Source: Desulfobacterales bacterium | GTDB lineage: Bacteria; Desulfobacterota; Desulfobacteria; Desulfobacterales; Desulfobacteraceae | Assembly (NCBI GenBank): GCA_022361315.1 | Contig: JAKSBB010000509.1 | Coordinates: 1 to 5,973, forward strand | Direction: 5' to 3' | Length of the DNA: 5,973 nucleotides | Part shown: in pieces, positions 1 to 5,358 of the stretch | Layout of the letters: every line of letters begins with the position of its first letter | Numbering within the stretch: the first letter of the stretch is position 1 | The notes under the pieces: model-generated | The model's input: only the letters and a program-made list of their open reading frames with translations | What the model was told of the DNA's origin: nothing | The model's database searches: none | Position numbers and translations under genes: made by a program

Positions 1-287
1 ATCCAGACCTTGGCGATGGTAACGATGTCCATGCAGGCGGCATACTGCATCCCCAGTCGGAATACCTTGGGGCCAAGGCGGTAGGTGAGGTCTTTCCGGT
101 CCTTTTCAAGGAATTCCAGGGCCTCCAGTGTCTGTACGATGCCCTGGGCCGTGGTTTTCGGCAGGTTTACCTGCTCCGCAATCCGGGTGATGCCTATGGA
201 TTCGTTATCCCGGATGAAGAGATCAAGAATATCGCCGGCCCGTTGGATGGACTGGATCAGGCGTCTGGGCTTTTTGGGGGCAGCCAT
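1..287 (-). CDS. IclR-family transcriptional regulator, N-terminal part (runs off left edge)
   Basis: This is a DNA-binding regulator of the IclR family. Reading the minus strand from the ATG at 287-285 gives 95 codons without a stop, beginning MAAPKKPRRLIQSIQRAGDI. Residues 10-24 form the typical first helix (LIQSIQRAGDILDLF). Residues 31-60 form the winged helix-turn-helix, with GITRIAEQVNLPKTTAQGIV containing the recognition helix. Residues 61-72 (EKDRKDLTYRLG) form the wing, and LGPKVFRLG leads towards the linker helix. The C-terminal effector-binding domain lies outside the window, so the ligand cannot be guessed from this protein. A good Shine-Dalgarno (AGAGGA, seen on the minus strand just upstream of 287) supports the start. 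The gene is divergent from the CtlX-like gene, which is the usual arrangement for an IclR protein controlling its neighbour. The family call is firm; the target is inferred. Confidence 0.9.
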   Translation of the reverse strand, partial: MAAPKKPRRLIQSIQRAGDILDLFIRDNESIGITRIAEQVNLPKTTAQGIVQTLEALEFLEKDRKDLTYRLGPKVFRLGMQYAACMDIVTIAKVW

Positions 288-326
288 GGTTCCTCTGCTG
301 TATTGTCGTTTGCTGTACGGTGATGG

Positions 327-354
327 AGAATACACCAATGTCGGGTGTTTGTAA
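327..354 (-). promoter_or_regulatory. Candidate sigma-70 promoter of the IclR-family gene
   Basis: On the minus strand a -35-like TTACAA (354-349) and a -10-like TATTCT (332-327) are separated by 16 nt, about 40 nt upstream of the regulator's start codon. Spacing and position are plausible but the match to consensus is partial. No transcription start is known. Confidence 0.4.
332..348. promoter_or_regulatory. Candidate operator palindrome ACACC-N7-GGTGT
   Basis: ACACC at 332-336 and GGTGT at 344-348 form an inverted repeat with 5-nt arms and a 7-nt centre. The repeat lies between the proposed -35 and -10 boxes of the regulator, touching the -10. A protein bound here would block that promoter, which would fit autoregulation by the IclR protein. 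IclR-family operators are commonly short imperfect palindromes of this size, but the arms are short enough to occur by chance. Confidence 0.3.
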
Positions 355-399
355 ATCCTTAGGAAAGCCGATATGAACTGACAAACAGGCGACCTGATC

Positions 400-428
400 T
401 TGACGGTGGGGGAGTAAAATGATACCAG
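400..428 (+). promoter_or_regulatory. Weak candidate promoter of the ctlX-like gene
   Basis: TTGACG at 400-405 is a good -35 hexamer. After 17 nt comes TACCAG at 423-428, a poor -10 hexamer, preceded by TG at 420-421 as in an extended -10 element. A promoter with a good -35 and a weak -10 is often activator-dependent, but here that is only a guess. No better-placed alternative was found in the 288-491 gap. Confidence 0.3.
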
Positions 429-438
429 AATCCATCAA

Positions 439-453
439 TTACCATACCGGTAA
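439..453. promoter_or_regulatory. Palindrome in the ctlX leader (possible operator)
   Basis: TTACC at 439-443 and GGTAA at 449-453 form a 5-5-5 inverted repeat. It overlaps the perfect 8-bp palindrome TACCGGTA at 445-452. The site lies between the candidate promoter and the ribosome-binding site of the ctlX-like gene, a position suitable for repression. Its sequence differs from the palindrome at 332-348, so the two need not bind the same protein. Confidence 0.25.
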
Positions 454-491
454 ATAACAAAACAACACCTGAACAATGGAGAGGGCCAAAG

Positions 492-1436
492 ATGTTAGAC
501 GTATCCAGAACAACTGACACCATTTTAATGGTCAGACCATATGATTTCGGTTTTAATGAAGAGACCGGGGTGGACAACGAGTTTCAGCAGCACCCGGATA
601 TGTCGGAAGAAGAGGTCAACCAAAAGGCCAATGCAGAGTTCCAGGGCATGGTGGACCGCCTCCGGGCCGAAGGGGTAACCGTCCTGGTACTGGAAAAGCC
701 GGAGACCCCCTACGCCAAGACCCCGGATGCCATTTTCCCCAACAACTGGTTTTCCACGGAGCATGACGGCACCCTGATCACCTATCCCATGGCTGCCATG
801 AACCGGCGTCATGAGCGGCGCCCCGAAGATGTGGAAAAACTCCTCAAGGCCAACGGATATAAGATCCGCAACGTCCTCCATGTGGGGGAACTGGATGAGA
901 CGGAACGCTTTCTGGAAGGTACCGGCTCCATGATCATTGATCACCGGGCGGAGGTGGTCTATGCGGCCCGCTCCCAGCGCTGCGATGAAGAACAATTCGA
1001 TAATTTCATCAGCTTGCGGTTCTTTGAAGAAGGCATCATGTTTGATACCCAGAGTTCCACCGGAAGCCCCATCTACCACACCAACGTGATGATGAGCATC
1101 GGTGATAAATACGCCGTGATCTGCCTGGACTGCATCGTAAAACCCGAAGAGCGGGCCAAGGTAAGGGAAAGCCTGGAAAAGGAATTCGAGGTCATCGAAA
1201 TCTCCATGGAGCAGATGGAAAAGAATTTCTGCGGCAACATCCTCCAGGTGAACTCTGCCGGCGGCCGCCATCTCATCGTCATGTCCCGGAGCGCTTATGA
1301 AGGATTTACCGAGGACCAGATCAACCGCCTGGAAAAATACGGTGAAATCCTGCCCATGGACCTGGATGTCATCGAAACCGTAGGGGGCGGTTCCGCCCGC
1401 TGCATGATGGCAGAGATTTTTTCCGAAAAGAAGTAA
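492..1436 (+). CDS. ctlX: CtlX-like citrulline/guanidino-group hydrolase (pentein superfamily)
   Basis: A 314-residue enzyme of the guanidino-group-modifying (pentein) superfamily, most like CtlX. CtlX hydrolyses citrulline to ornithine, CO2 and ammonia in the cytosol. Related families are dimethylarginine dimethylaminohydrolase, arginine deiminase and amidinotransferases. The N-terminal signature is MVRPYDFGFNEETGVDNEFQ (residues 13-32). The expected catalytic and substrate residues are visible: Asp79 in TPDAIFPNNW, Glu142 in EGTGS, His196 in SPIYHTNVM and the nucleophile Cys304 in GGGSARCMMAE. Length fits CtlX/DDAH-type enzymes and is short for a true arginine deiminase (about 400 residues). 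GGAGAGGG at 478-485, 6 nt before the ATG, fixes the start. The gene is divergent from an IclR regulator and precedes a YkgJ-type gene by 43 nt. The superfamily is certain; the exact substrate is inferred from resemblance, and methylarginines or arginine remain possible. Confidence 0.85.
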   Translation: MLDVSRTTDTILMVRPYDFGFNEETGVDNEFQQHPDMSEEEVNQKANAEFQGMVDRLRAEGVTVLVLEKPETPYAKTPDAIFPNNWFSTEHDGTLITYPMAAMNRRHERRPEDVEKLLKANGYKIRNVLHVGELDETERFLEGTGSMIIDHRAEVVYAARSQRCDEEQFDNFISLRFFEEGIMFDTQSSTGSPIYHTNVMMSIGDKYAVICLDCIVKPEERAKVRESLEKEFEVIEISMEQMEKNFCGNILQVNSAGGRHLIVMSRSAYEGFTEDQINRLEKYGEILPMDLDVIETVGGGSARCMMAEIFSEKK

Positions 1437-1439
1437 GCG

Positions 1440-1461
1440 TTACAGATTACGTATTACAGAT
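1440..1461 (+). repeat. Short direct repeat TTACAGAT, 14-nt period
   Basis: TTACAGAT occurs at 1440-1447 and again at 1454-1461, separated by TACGTA, giving about 1.5 copies of a 14-nt unit. It begins 3 nt after the ctlX stop codon and fills half of the 43-nt gap before the YkgJ-type gene. It could be a remnant of a short intergenic repeat family or a chance duplication; it does not form a terminator. Confidence 0.45.
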
Positions 1462-1479
1462 AAGGTTTAGCACGTACAT

Positions 1480-2247
1480 ATGAATGACAACACGCCCCCG
1501 GGCACCCGTACAAAACTGGAAGACCATACCCCGTTCAGGTTTGCCTGCAACGACACCATACCCTGCTTTACCCGGTGCTGCCGGGATGCGGATATGTTTC
1601 TTTATCCCTATGACATCATCCGCCTTAAAAAACACCTGGGAATATCCTCGGATGAGTTCCTCGTAAAGCATACCGTCAGCGCTTTCCGGCAAACGCCTCA
1701 TTTCCCCAGTGTCATGCTGAAAATGAGTGAGGCCGAAGGCCATCCCTGTTCCTTTTTGACCGAGCAGGGCTGCACGGTATATGAACATCGCCCATACTCC
1801 TGTCGGGCATATCCCCTGGAGCCCGCCATGGCCGGTGATGAAAAAGGCCATGTGTCCATCTCCTGCTTCCTGGTTCAGCATGACCACTGCAAGGGCCACG
1901 GCGAGGGGGAAGAATGGACCCCGGACGCACTGATGAAAGACCAGGGTATGGAGATCTATAACAAGTACAACAGTGCCTGGGCCCGGGTGGCGGCTCTGCT
2001 CTACGCCCCCAACACCTTCGGAGCCCAGGGGGCGGACAATCCCGCCATGAATATGGCATTTATGGCCGCATACAATGTGGATACCTTCAGGCGGTTTGTA
2101 TTCGAAAGCAGTTTCCTCAAAAAGTACAAGGTGCCCAAGAAACGGCTGAAACTGGTAAAGACCAATGATGTGGAACTGATGCTGCTGGGGTTCGACTGGA
2201 TTTTAAGGTTTCTGGGAGGGCAGGGTCCCTTGCGGGAGAAGCAGTAG
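1480..2247 (+). CDS. YkgJ-family cysteine-cluster protein
   Basis: A 255-residue protein of the YkgJ/UPF0153 family, thought to bind zinc or an iron-sulfur centre through conserved cysteines; its biochemical role is not established. The cysteines are at residues 23, 29, 33, 34, 90, 98, 108, 129 and 137. The family core is visible as PCFTRCC (28-34), then HPCSFLTEQGCTVYEHRPYSCRAYP spread over residues 88-112. The C-terminal half (about 140-255) has no motif I recognise. It is rich in aromatic residues and ends in a basic and hydrophobic stretch; no signal peptide or clear membrane span is seen. An in-frame stop at 1468-1470 leaves the ATG at 1480 as the only reasonable start. Its Shine-Dalgarno is poor (TAAGG at 1461-1465, 14 nt away), so translation may depend on read-through from ctlX. 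The strong terminator at 2291-2333 closes the transcript. Whether it works with CtlX is unknown. Confidence 0.85.
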   Translation: MNDNTPPGTRTKLEDHTPFRFACNDTIPCFTRCCRDADMFLYPYDIIRLKKHLGISSDEFLVKHTVSAFRQTPHFPSVMLKMSEAEGHPCSFLTEQGCTVYEHRPYSCRAYPLEPAMAGDEKGHVSISCFLVQHDHCKGHGEGEEWTPDALMKDQGMEIYNKYNSAWARVAALLYAPNTFGAQGADNPAMNMAFMAAYNVDTFRRFVFESSFLKKYKVPKKRLKLVKTNDVELMLLGFDWILRFLGGQGPLREKQ

Positions 2248-2277
2248 CGCACAGCATACACACTTCTAATTTAAAAA

Positions 2278-2304
2278 AAGGACACCCGTTAAAAGAAGGA
2301 CACC
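2278..2304 (+). repeat. Direct repeat AAGGACACC flanking the terminator's left arm
   Basis: AAGGACACC occurs at 2278-2286 and at 2296-2304. The second copy is part of the left arm of the terminator stem. The first copy is free and could pair with the same GGTGTCCTT (2320-2328) in the right arm, giving an alternative, weaker hairpin. Most likely this is a local duplication; a regulatory switch is possible but unsupported. Confidence 0.5.
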
Positions 2305-2333
2305 AGGCGTCTTGCGCCTGGTGTCCTTCTTTT
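2291..2333. terminator. Intrinsic terminator, perfect 19-bp stem, bidirectional form
   Basis: The left arm 2291-2309 (AAAAGAAGGACACCAGGCG) is the exact reverse complement of the right arm 2315-2333, with a 5-nt loop TCTTG. The plus strand ends in TTTT after the GC-rich core, and the left arm begins with AAAA, so the structure can act on both strands. It lies 43 nt after the YkgJ-type gene and ends the ctlX-ykgJ transcript. It also insulates the downstream pepT-larC-pgpA-recA operon. Confidence 0.93.
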
Positions 2334-2405
2334 ATGTCTGCCCGGAAAAGGCCTAAAAAAGACAGGTCAAAATGCGCCGGGGTGCTGGCAATCAGCCCAC
2401 AAGTC

Positions 2406-2421
2406 TAGTATATATTATAAT
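2406..2421 (+). promoter_or_regulatory. Candidate -10 region of the pepT-like/larC/pgpA/recA operon
   Basis: An AT-rich island (TAGTATATATTATAAT, 2406-2421) stands out in an otherwise GC-rich gap and ends in a consensus -10 hexamer, TATAAT at 2416-2421. No good -35 lies 16-18 nt upstream. A poorer pair is CTGGCA (2382-2387), 18 nt, TAGTAT (2406-2411). If TATAAT is used, transcription would begin near 2428, about 50 nt before the peptidase start codon, which argues against any translation start upstream of that point. Confidence 0.5.
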
Positions 2422-2465
2422 TTGGTCTTTCAAGGCCGGCGATTTTACGTGATAACGGAAAGCTT

Positions 2466-2470
2466 AAGGA
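2466..2470 (+). promoter_or_regulatory. Ribosome-binding site fixing the peptidase start
   Basis: AAGGA at 2466-2470 lies 8 nt before ATG 2479. The open frame extends upstream to a TTG at 2422, but that codon directly abuts the -10 hexamer and has no Shine-Dalgarno. The ATG at 2479 is therefore preferred. Confidence 0.65.
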
Positions 2471-2478
2471 AGTTAAGA

Positions 2479-3633
2479 ATGACTCAAGAAAAGCGGATTG
2501 ATGAAAAACGGCTGGGAGATCTGTTCACCATGCTGGCCCAGATAGATTCGGAGTCCCGTGATGAAGCGGCGATTGCCAAAGAACTGGAAACCATCCTGAC
2601 CGGCATGGGCGCCACCGTGGTTTTTGACGATGCCGCCCACAAGGTGGGGGGAAACTGCGGCAATCTGGTGGCCAAGTTCAAAGGTACCGTGGATGCGGAT
2701 CCCATTTTCCTGTCCGGCCATATGGATACGGTGGTACCGGGCAGAGGGGTGAAGGTTGCCTTCAAGGACGGCATCTTTACCAGCGAAGGCCCCACCATAC
2801 TCGGCTCTGACGATAAATCCGCCCTGGCCATCATCATTGAAGTGCTGCAGGTGATCCAGGAGAATAATCTTCCCTGTCCGCCGGTTGAACTGGTGTTCAC
2901 GGTCTGCGAAGAGATCGGCCTTGTGGGGGCCAAAAATTTTGACTTTTCCCTGATGGATGCCAAGTTCGGCTATATTTTGGATTCCACGGATACCGAAGGC
3001 ATCGTCACCCGGGCACCGGCCGCCAATAAAATCACGGCCAAGGTCTCAGGCAGAGCAGCCCATGCCGGTGCTGCACCTGAAAACGGGGTCTCCGCCATCT
3101 ACGCAGCCTCCAAAGCCATTGCCCAGTTGACCCTGGGCCGCATTGATGAGGTCACCACCTGCAACTTCGGGGTGATCTCCGGGGGCATGGCCACTAATAT
3201 CATTCCCGAATATGTGGAAGTCAACGGTGAGGCCCGGTCCCACAATGTTGAGACCCTGGAAAAAATCACAGCCGGCATCGTTGCCACCTTTGAAGAGACC
3301 TGCGCCGCCCTGAGGGCGGAAGGTGATGATGCCCCGCAGGTGGAAATGGTGGTTGAACAGGATTTCCCCAACACCAATATCCCGGAGGACCATATTGCCA
3401 TTACCCTGGCCCGGAAAGCATCGGCCAACCTGGGGCGTCCCCTGGAAAGTAAAACCATCGGCGGCGGCGCCGATGCAAATATCTTTTTCGGCAAAGGGAT
3501 CATAGCCGGCGTGCTCGGCACCGGCATGACCGATGTCCACACCCTGAACGAATCCATCGCCCTTCAGGACATGGTGAATACCGCGGAACTGGTGCTCGAG
3601 ATCCTCAACGTATATGCAGGAGAGAACAGCTAG
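2479..3633 (+). CDS. M20-family PepT-like metallopeptidase
   Basis: A 384-residue cytosolic dizinc hydrolase of the M20/M25/M40 clan, most like peptidase T and PepT-like proteins, which cleave the N-terminal residue of small peptides. Visible active-site elements in order: SGHMDTV (His81 metal ligand, Asp83), ILGSDDKSA (bridging Asp111), VCEEIGLVG (Glu144 base, Glu145 metal ligand), YILDSTD (Asp168 metal ligand) and TDVHTLNE (His354 metal ligand). GRAAHAGAAPENGVSAI (191-207) is typical of the dimerisation lid domain, which runs from about 180 to 295. GGGADANIF (328-336) is another family motif. The chain is slightly shorter than classical PepT. The start is ATG 2479, supported by AAGGA 8 nt upstream. 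It heads the operon, and its stop codon TAG directly abuts the larC ATG. True substrate is not deducible; M20 enzymes also include amino-acid deacylases and carboxypeptidases. Confidence 0.88.
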   Translation: MTQEKRIDEKRLGDLFTMLAQIDSESRDEAAIAKELETILTGMGATVVFDDAAHKVGGNCGNLVAKFKGTVDADPIFLSGHMDTVVPGRGVKVAFKDGIFTSEGPTILGSDDKSALAIIIEVLQVIQENNLPCPPVELVFTVCEEIGLVGAKNFDFSLMDAKFGYILDSTDTEGIVTRAPAANKITAKVSGRAAHAGAAPENGVSAIYAASKAIAQLTLGRIDEVTTCNFGVISGGMATNIIPEYVEVNGEARSHNVETLEKITAGIVATFEETCAALRAEGDDAPQVEMVVEQDFPNTNIPEDHIAITLARKASANLGRPLESKTIGGGADANIFFGKGIIAGVLGTGMTDVHTLNESIALQDMVNTAELVLEILNVYAGENS

Positions 3634-4860
3634 ATGATTCTCTATCTGGATCTGGTGTCCGGCATTGCCGGGGACATGGCCCTTGGGGCACTGGTGGATC
3701 TCGGGGTGCCTCTGGACTGGCTCGAGAAAAAGCTGTCCCGTATCCTGACCGGCTTTGAACTGCGCACGGAGATTGTGTTTCCCCAGCACCTGAGGGCCGT
3801 AAATCTCCATGTGGATGTCACCGACGACACTGCCCACAGGCACTATACCGATATCCGGGAGATGATAAATTCGGCTGACCTGCCTGAAAAGGTACGGGAA
3901 AATGCCTTGACCGCATTCCGCAAAATTGCCGAGGCTGAGGCCCATATCCACGGCAAGGATATTGACCATGTTCACTTTCATGAGATCGGCGGTATTGATT
4001 CCCTGGTGGACATCATCGGCACCTTTCTGGCCCTGGATTATCTGAACGTGACCCGGGTGACGGCATCAAAAATTCCGTTGGGGTCTGGCTTCATCCAGTG
4101 CGCCCACGGAAAGATCCCCGTGCCTGTCCCTGCGACCATGGCCGTTCTGAAAGGACTGCCAGTTACCCAGTCCGATGCAAAGACCGAAATCGTCACCCCC
4201 ACCGGGGCCGCCATTGTGGCCACCCTGGCCGAAGATTTCGGTCCCATGCCGGAAATGGAGATCTCCGGTATCGGATACGGGGCCGGCAAGCGGGATACCG
4301 GTGCTTCCGTACCGAACATCCTCCGCATGGTCCTGGGAAAAGCCGTCACCGAAGAAGAAAGCCACATCCTGCGGGACCGTGTTATGGAGATCCGCACCAA
4401 TGTGGACGACACCACACCCGAAATCCTGGGCTTTACCATGGACCGGCTCATGGATGCCGGCGCCCTGGATGTCACTTTTACACCGGTGGCCATGAAAAAG
4501 AACCGTCCGGCCACCCGGATCGAAGTGATCTGCCGGGAGAAATACATTGACGCATTAGCAAAAATTATTCTGACGGAAACAACGGCCATCGGCCTGCGTT
4601 ACTTCCCCTGCGACCGGATGATTCTCCGGCGGGAAGCCGCCGAACTTGATCTCGGCGGCGACATGGGAAGGATCGCGGTGAAGCAGGTGACCGACCCAAA
4701 GGGCCGGATACGTCTGACACCGGAATACGACGCCTGTCGCACAAAGGCGGAGGAACTTGGGATTCCCCTGCGGGAAATCTACGACCGTGTGCTCTCTTTG
4801 GGCAATGCCCTTGACAGTGGGCAGGCCAGATTATACAAGACCAATGAAGGAAACTCATGA
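3634..4860 (+). CDS. larC: LarC, nickel-pincer cofactor (NPN) biosynthesis nickel insertase
   Basis: LarC is the CTP-dependent cyclometallase that inserts nickel into pyridinium-3,5-bisthiocarboxylate mononucleotide, the last step in making the cofactor of lactate racemase LarA and its relatives. The 408 residues match the full-length family. The N-terminal motif is DLVSGIAGDMALGAL (6-20). A histidine-rich segment follows (His104, 106, 112, 114, 116, in HVHFHEIGG). Next come IPVPVPAT (161-168) and TPTGAAI (188-194). The C-terminal domain has NVDDTTPE (256-263), AGALDV and MKKNRP (287-292). In Lactobacillus plantarum this protein is produced by a programmed frameshift between larC1 and larC2; here it is one uninterrupted frame. 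AGGAGAG at 3618-3624, 9 nt before the ATG, sets the start. No larA, larB or larE is in the window. The stop codon overlaps the pgpA start (ATGA). Confidence 0.93.
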   Translation: MILYLDLVSGIAGDMALGALVDLGVPLDWLEKKLSRILTGFELRTEIVFPQHLRAVNLHVDVTDDTAHRHYTDIREMINSADLPEKVRENALTAFRKIAEAEAHIHGKDIDHVHFHEIGGIDSLVDIIGTFLALDYLNVTRVTASKIPLGSGFIQCAHGKIPVPVPATMAVLKGLPVTQSDAKTEIVTPTGAAIVATLAEDFGPMPEMEISGIGYGAGKRDTGASVPNILRMVLGKAVTEEESHILRDRVMEIRTNVDDTTPEILGFTMDRLMDAGALDVTFTPVAMKKNRPATRIEVICREKYIDALAKIILTETTAIGLRYFPCDRMILRREAAELDLGGDMGRIAVKQVTDPKGRIRLTPEYDACRTKAEELGIPLREIYDRVLSLGNALDSGQARLYKTNEGNS

Positions 4861-5345
4861 TGAAAGCGCCCATGGGCAGGATTGACAGGTATACACTTTT
4901 TATTGCCACGGGGTTCGGCCTGGGAAAGGCGTCTGTGGCGCCGGGCACCTTCGGCACCCTGGCGGGACTCCCGCTGATCTTTGTCATGGTCTTGCTCTCC
5001 GGCGGTCCAGCTGCCGCCCCGGCCTTTTACCTGGTGGGTCTGACCCTGTTCAGCATCCGGGTGGCGGACCGGGCGGAAAAACTGCTGGGACAGAAAGATC
5101 CGGGCTGCATCGTCATCGATGAAATGGCAGGCTATTGCATTGCCCTAAGTCTTGTGCCGGTGACCTTCTCAACCCTGGTTGCCGGTTTCGCAGCCTTTCG
5201 CTGCTTTGACATAGTAAAACCTGCGCCGGTCCGTTACTTTGAACGCAAGTTCAACGGCGGGGCCGGTGTGGTATTGGATGATATTATGGCAGGGGTGCTG
5301 GCAGCCCTCCTGCTGAAGCTGGTCTGGATGGCCGGCCTACTTTAG
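4857..5345 (+). CDS. pgpA: Phosphatidylglycerophosphatase A
   Basis: A 162-residue inner-membrane enzyme that dephosphorylates phosphatidylglycerophosphate to phosphatidylglycerol. Family motifs are all present: [21 protein letters not shown] (17-37), VIDEMAG with Asp88 and Glu89, [11 protein letters not shown] (114-124) with Asp118, and [13 protein letters not shown] (134-146) with Asp141 and Asp142. These acidic residues are the expected metal and catalytic sites. Hydrophobic stretches near residues 36-48, 55-68, 92-113 and 144-161 fit the family's membrane segments. Translation may begin at ATG 4857 (overlapping the larC stop as ATGA) or at the adjacent ATG 4860. AAGGAA at 4847-4852 fits either. 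Length is normal. The 3' part of the gene contains a perfect palindrome that may regulate recA. Confidence 0.94.
   Translation: MMKAPMGRIDRYTLFIATGFGLGKASVAPGTFGTLAGLPLIFVMVLLSGGPAAAPAFYLVGLTLFSIRVADRAEKLLGQKDPGCIVIDEMAGYCIALSLVPVTFSTLVAGFAAFRCFDIVKPAPVRYFERKFNGGAGVVLDDIMAGVLAALLLKLVWMAGLL
5239..5254. promoter_or_regulatory. Candidate LexA/SOS box TTGAACGCAAGTTCAA
   Basis: A perfect 6-4-6 inverted repeat (TTGAAC-GCAA-GTTCAA) inside the pgpA coding sequence, 105 nt upstream of the recA start. It matches the core GAAC-N4-GTTC recognised by LexA in Gram-positive bacteria and several other lineages. Proximity to recA makes an SOS operator plausible. A possible -10, TATTAT at 5282-5287, follows, but no well-spaced -35 is evident. 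The host's own LexA specificity is unknown from this window. The bases also encode FERKFN of PgpA, so coincidence is possible. Confidence 0.4.
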
Positions 5346-5358
5346 GAGAATACTCAAG

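Noticed and set aside
85..354. 89-codon plus-strand open frame at the left end
   Set aside because: It is a shadow of the IclR-family gene on the other strand, whose helix-turn-helix is clear.
525..1271. 248-codon open frame on the minus strand, antisense to ctlX
   Set aside because: Its translation has no recognisable domain and is rich in His, Gly and Phe as expected for a reverse reading. The plus strand here encodes a complete pentein enzyme with all catalytic residues and a good ribosome-binding site.
2335..2362. Possible second hairpin (TGTCT ... AGACA) just after the terminator
   Set aside because: Only a few arm bases pair around a long, poorly paired interior, and no T-tract follows; it is likely chance.
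2382..2398. Possible sigma-54 promoter (CTGGCAATCAGCCC) ahead of the peptidase
   Set aside because: The GG and GC pairs are 9 nt apart instead of 10, and the -12 side lacks the TTGC pattern.
2422..2478. Upstream TTG start extending the peptidase by 19 residues
   Set aside because: The TTG directly follows the TATAAT hexamer, has no ribosome-binding site, and the extra residues do not resemble the family. ATG 2479 has AAGGA at good spacing.
3046..3981. 311-codon minus-strand open frame across the peptidase/larC junction
   Set aside because: It is antisense to two well-identified genes and shows no motif; long reverse frames are common opposite GC-rich coding sequence.
4098..4550. 150-codon plus-strand open frame inside larC, considered as a frameshifted larC2-like product
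   Set aside because: The larC frame itself continues without a stop through both domains, and the alternative frame encodes no LarC motif, so no frameshift is needed.
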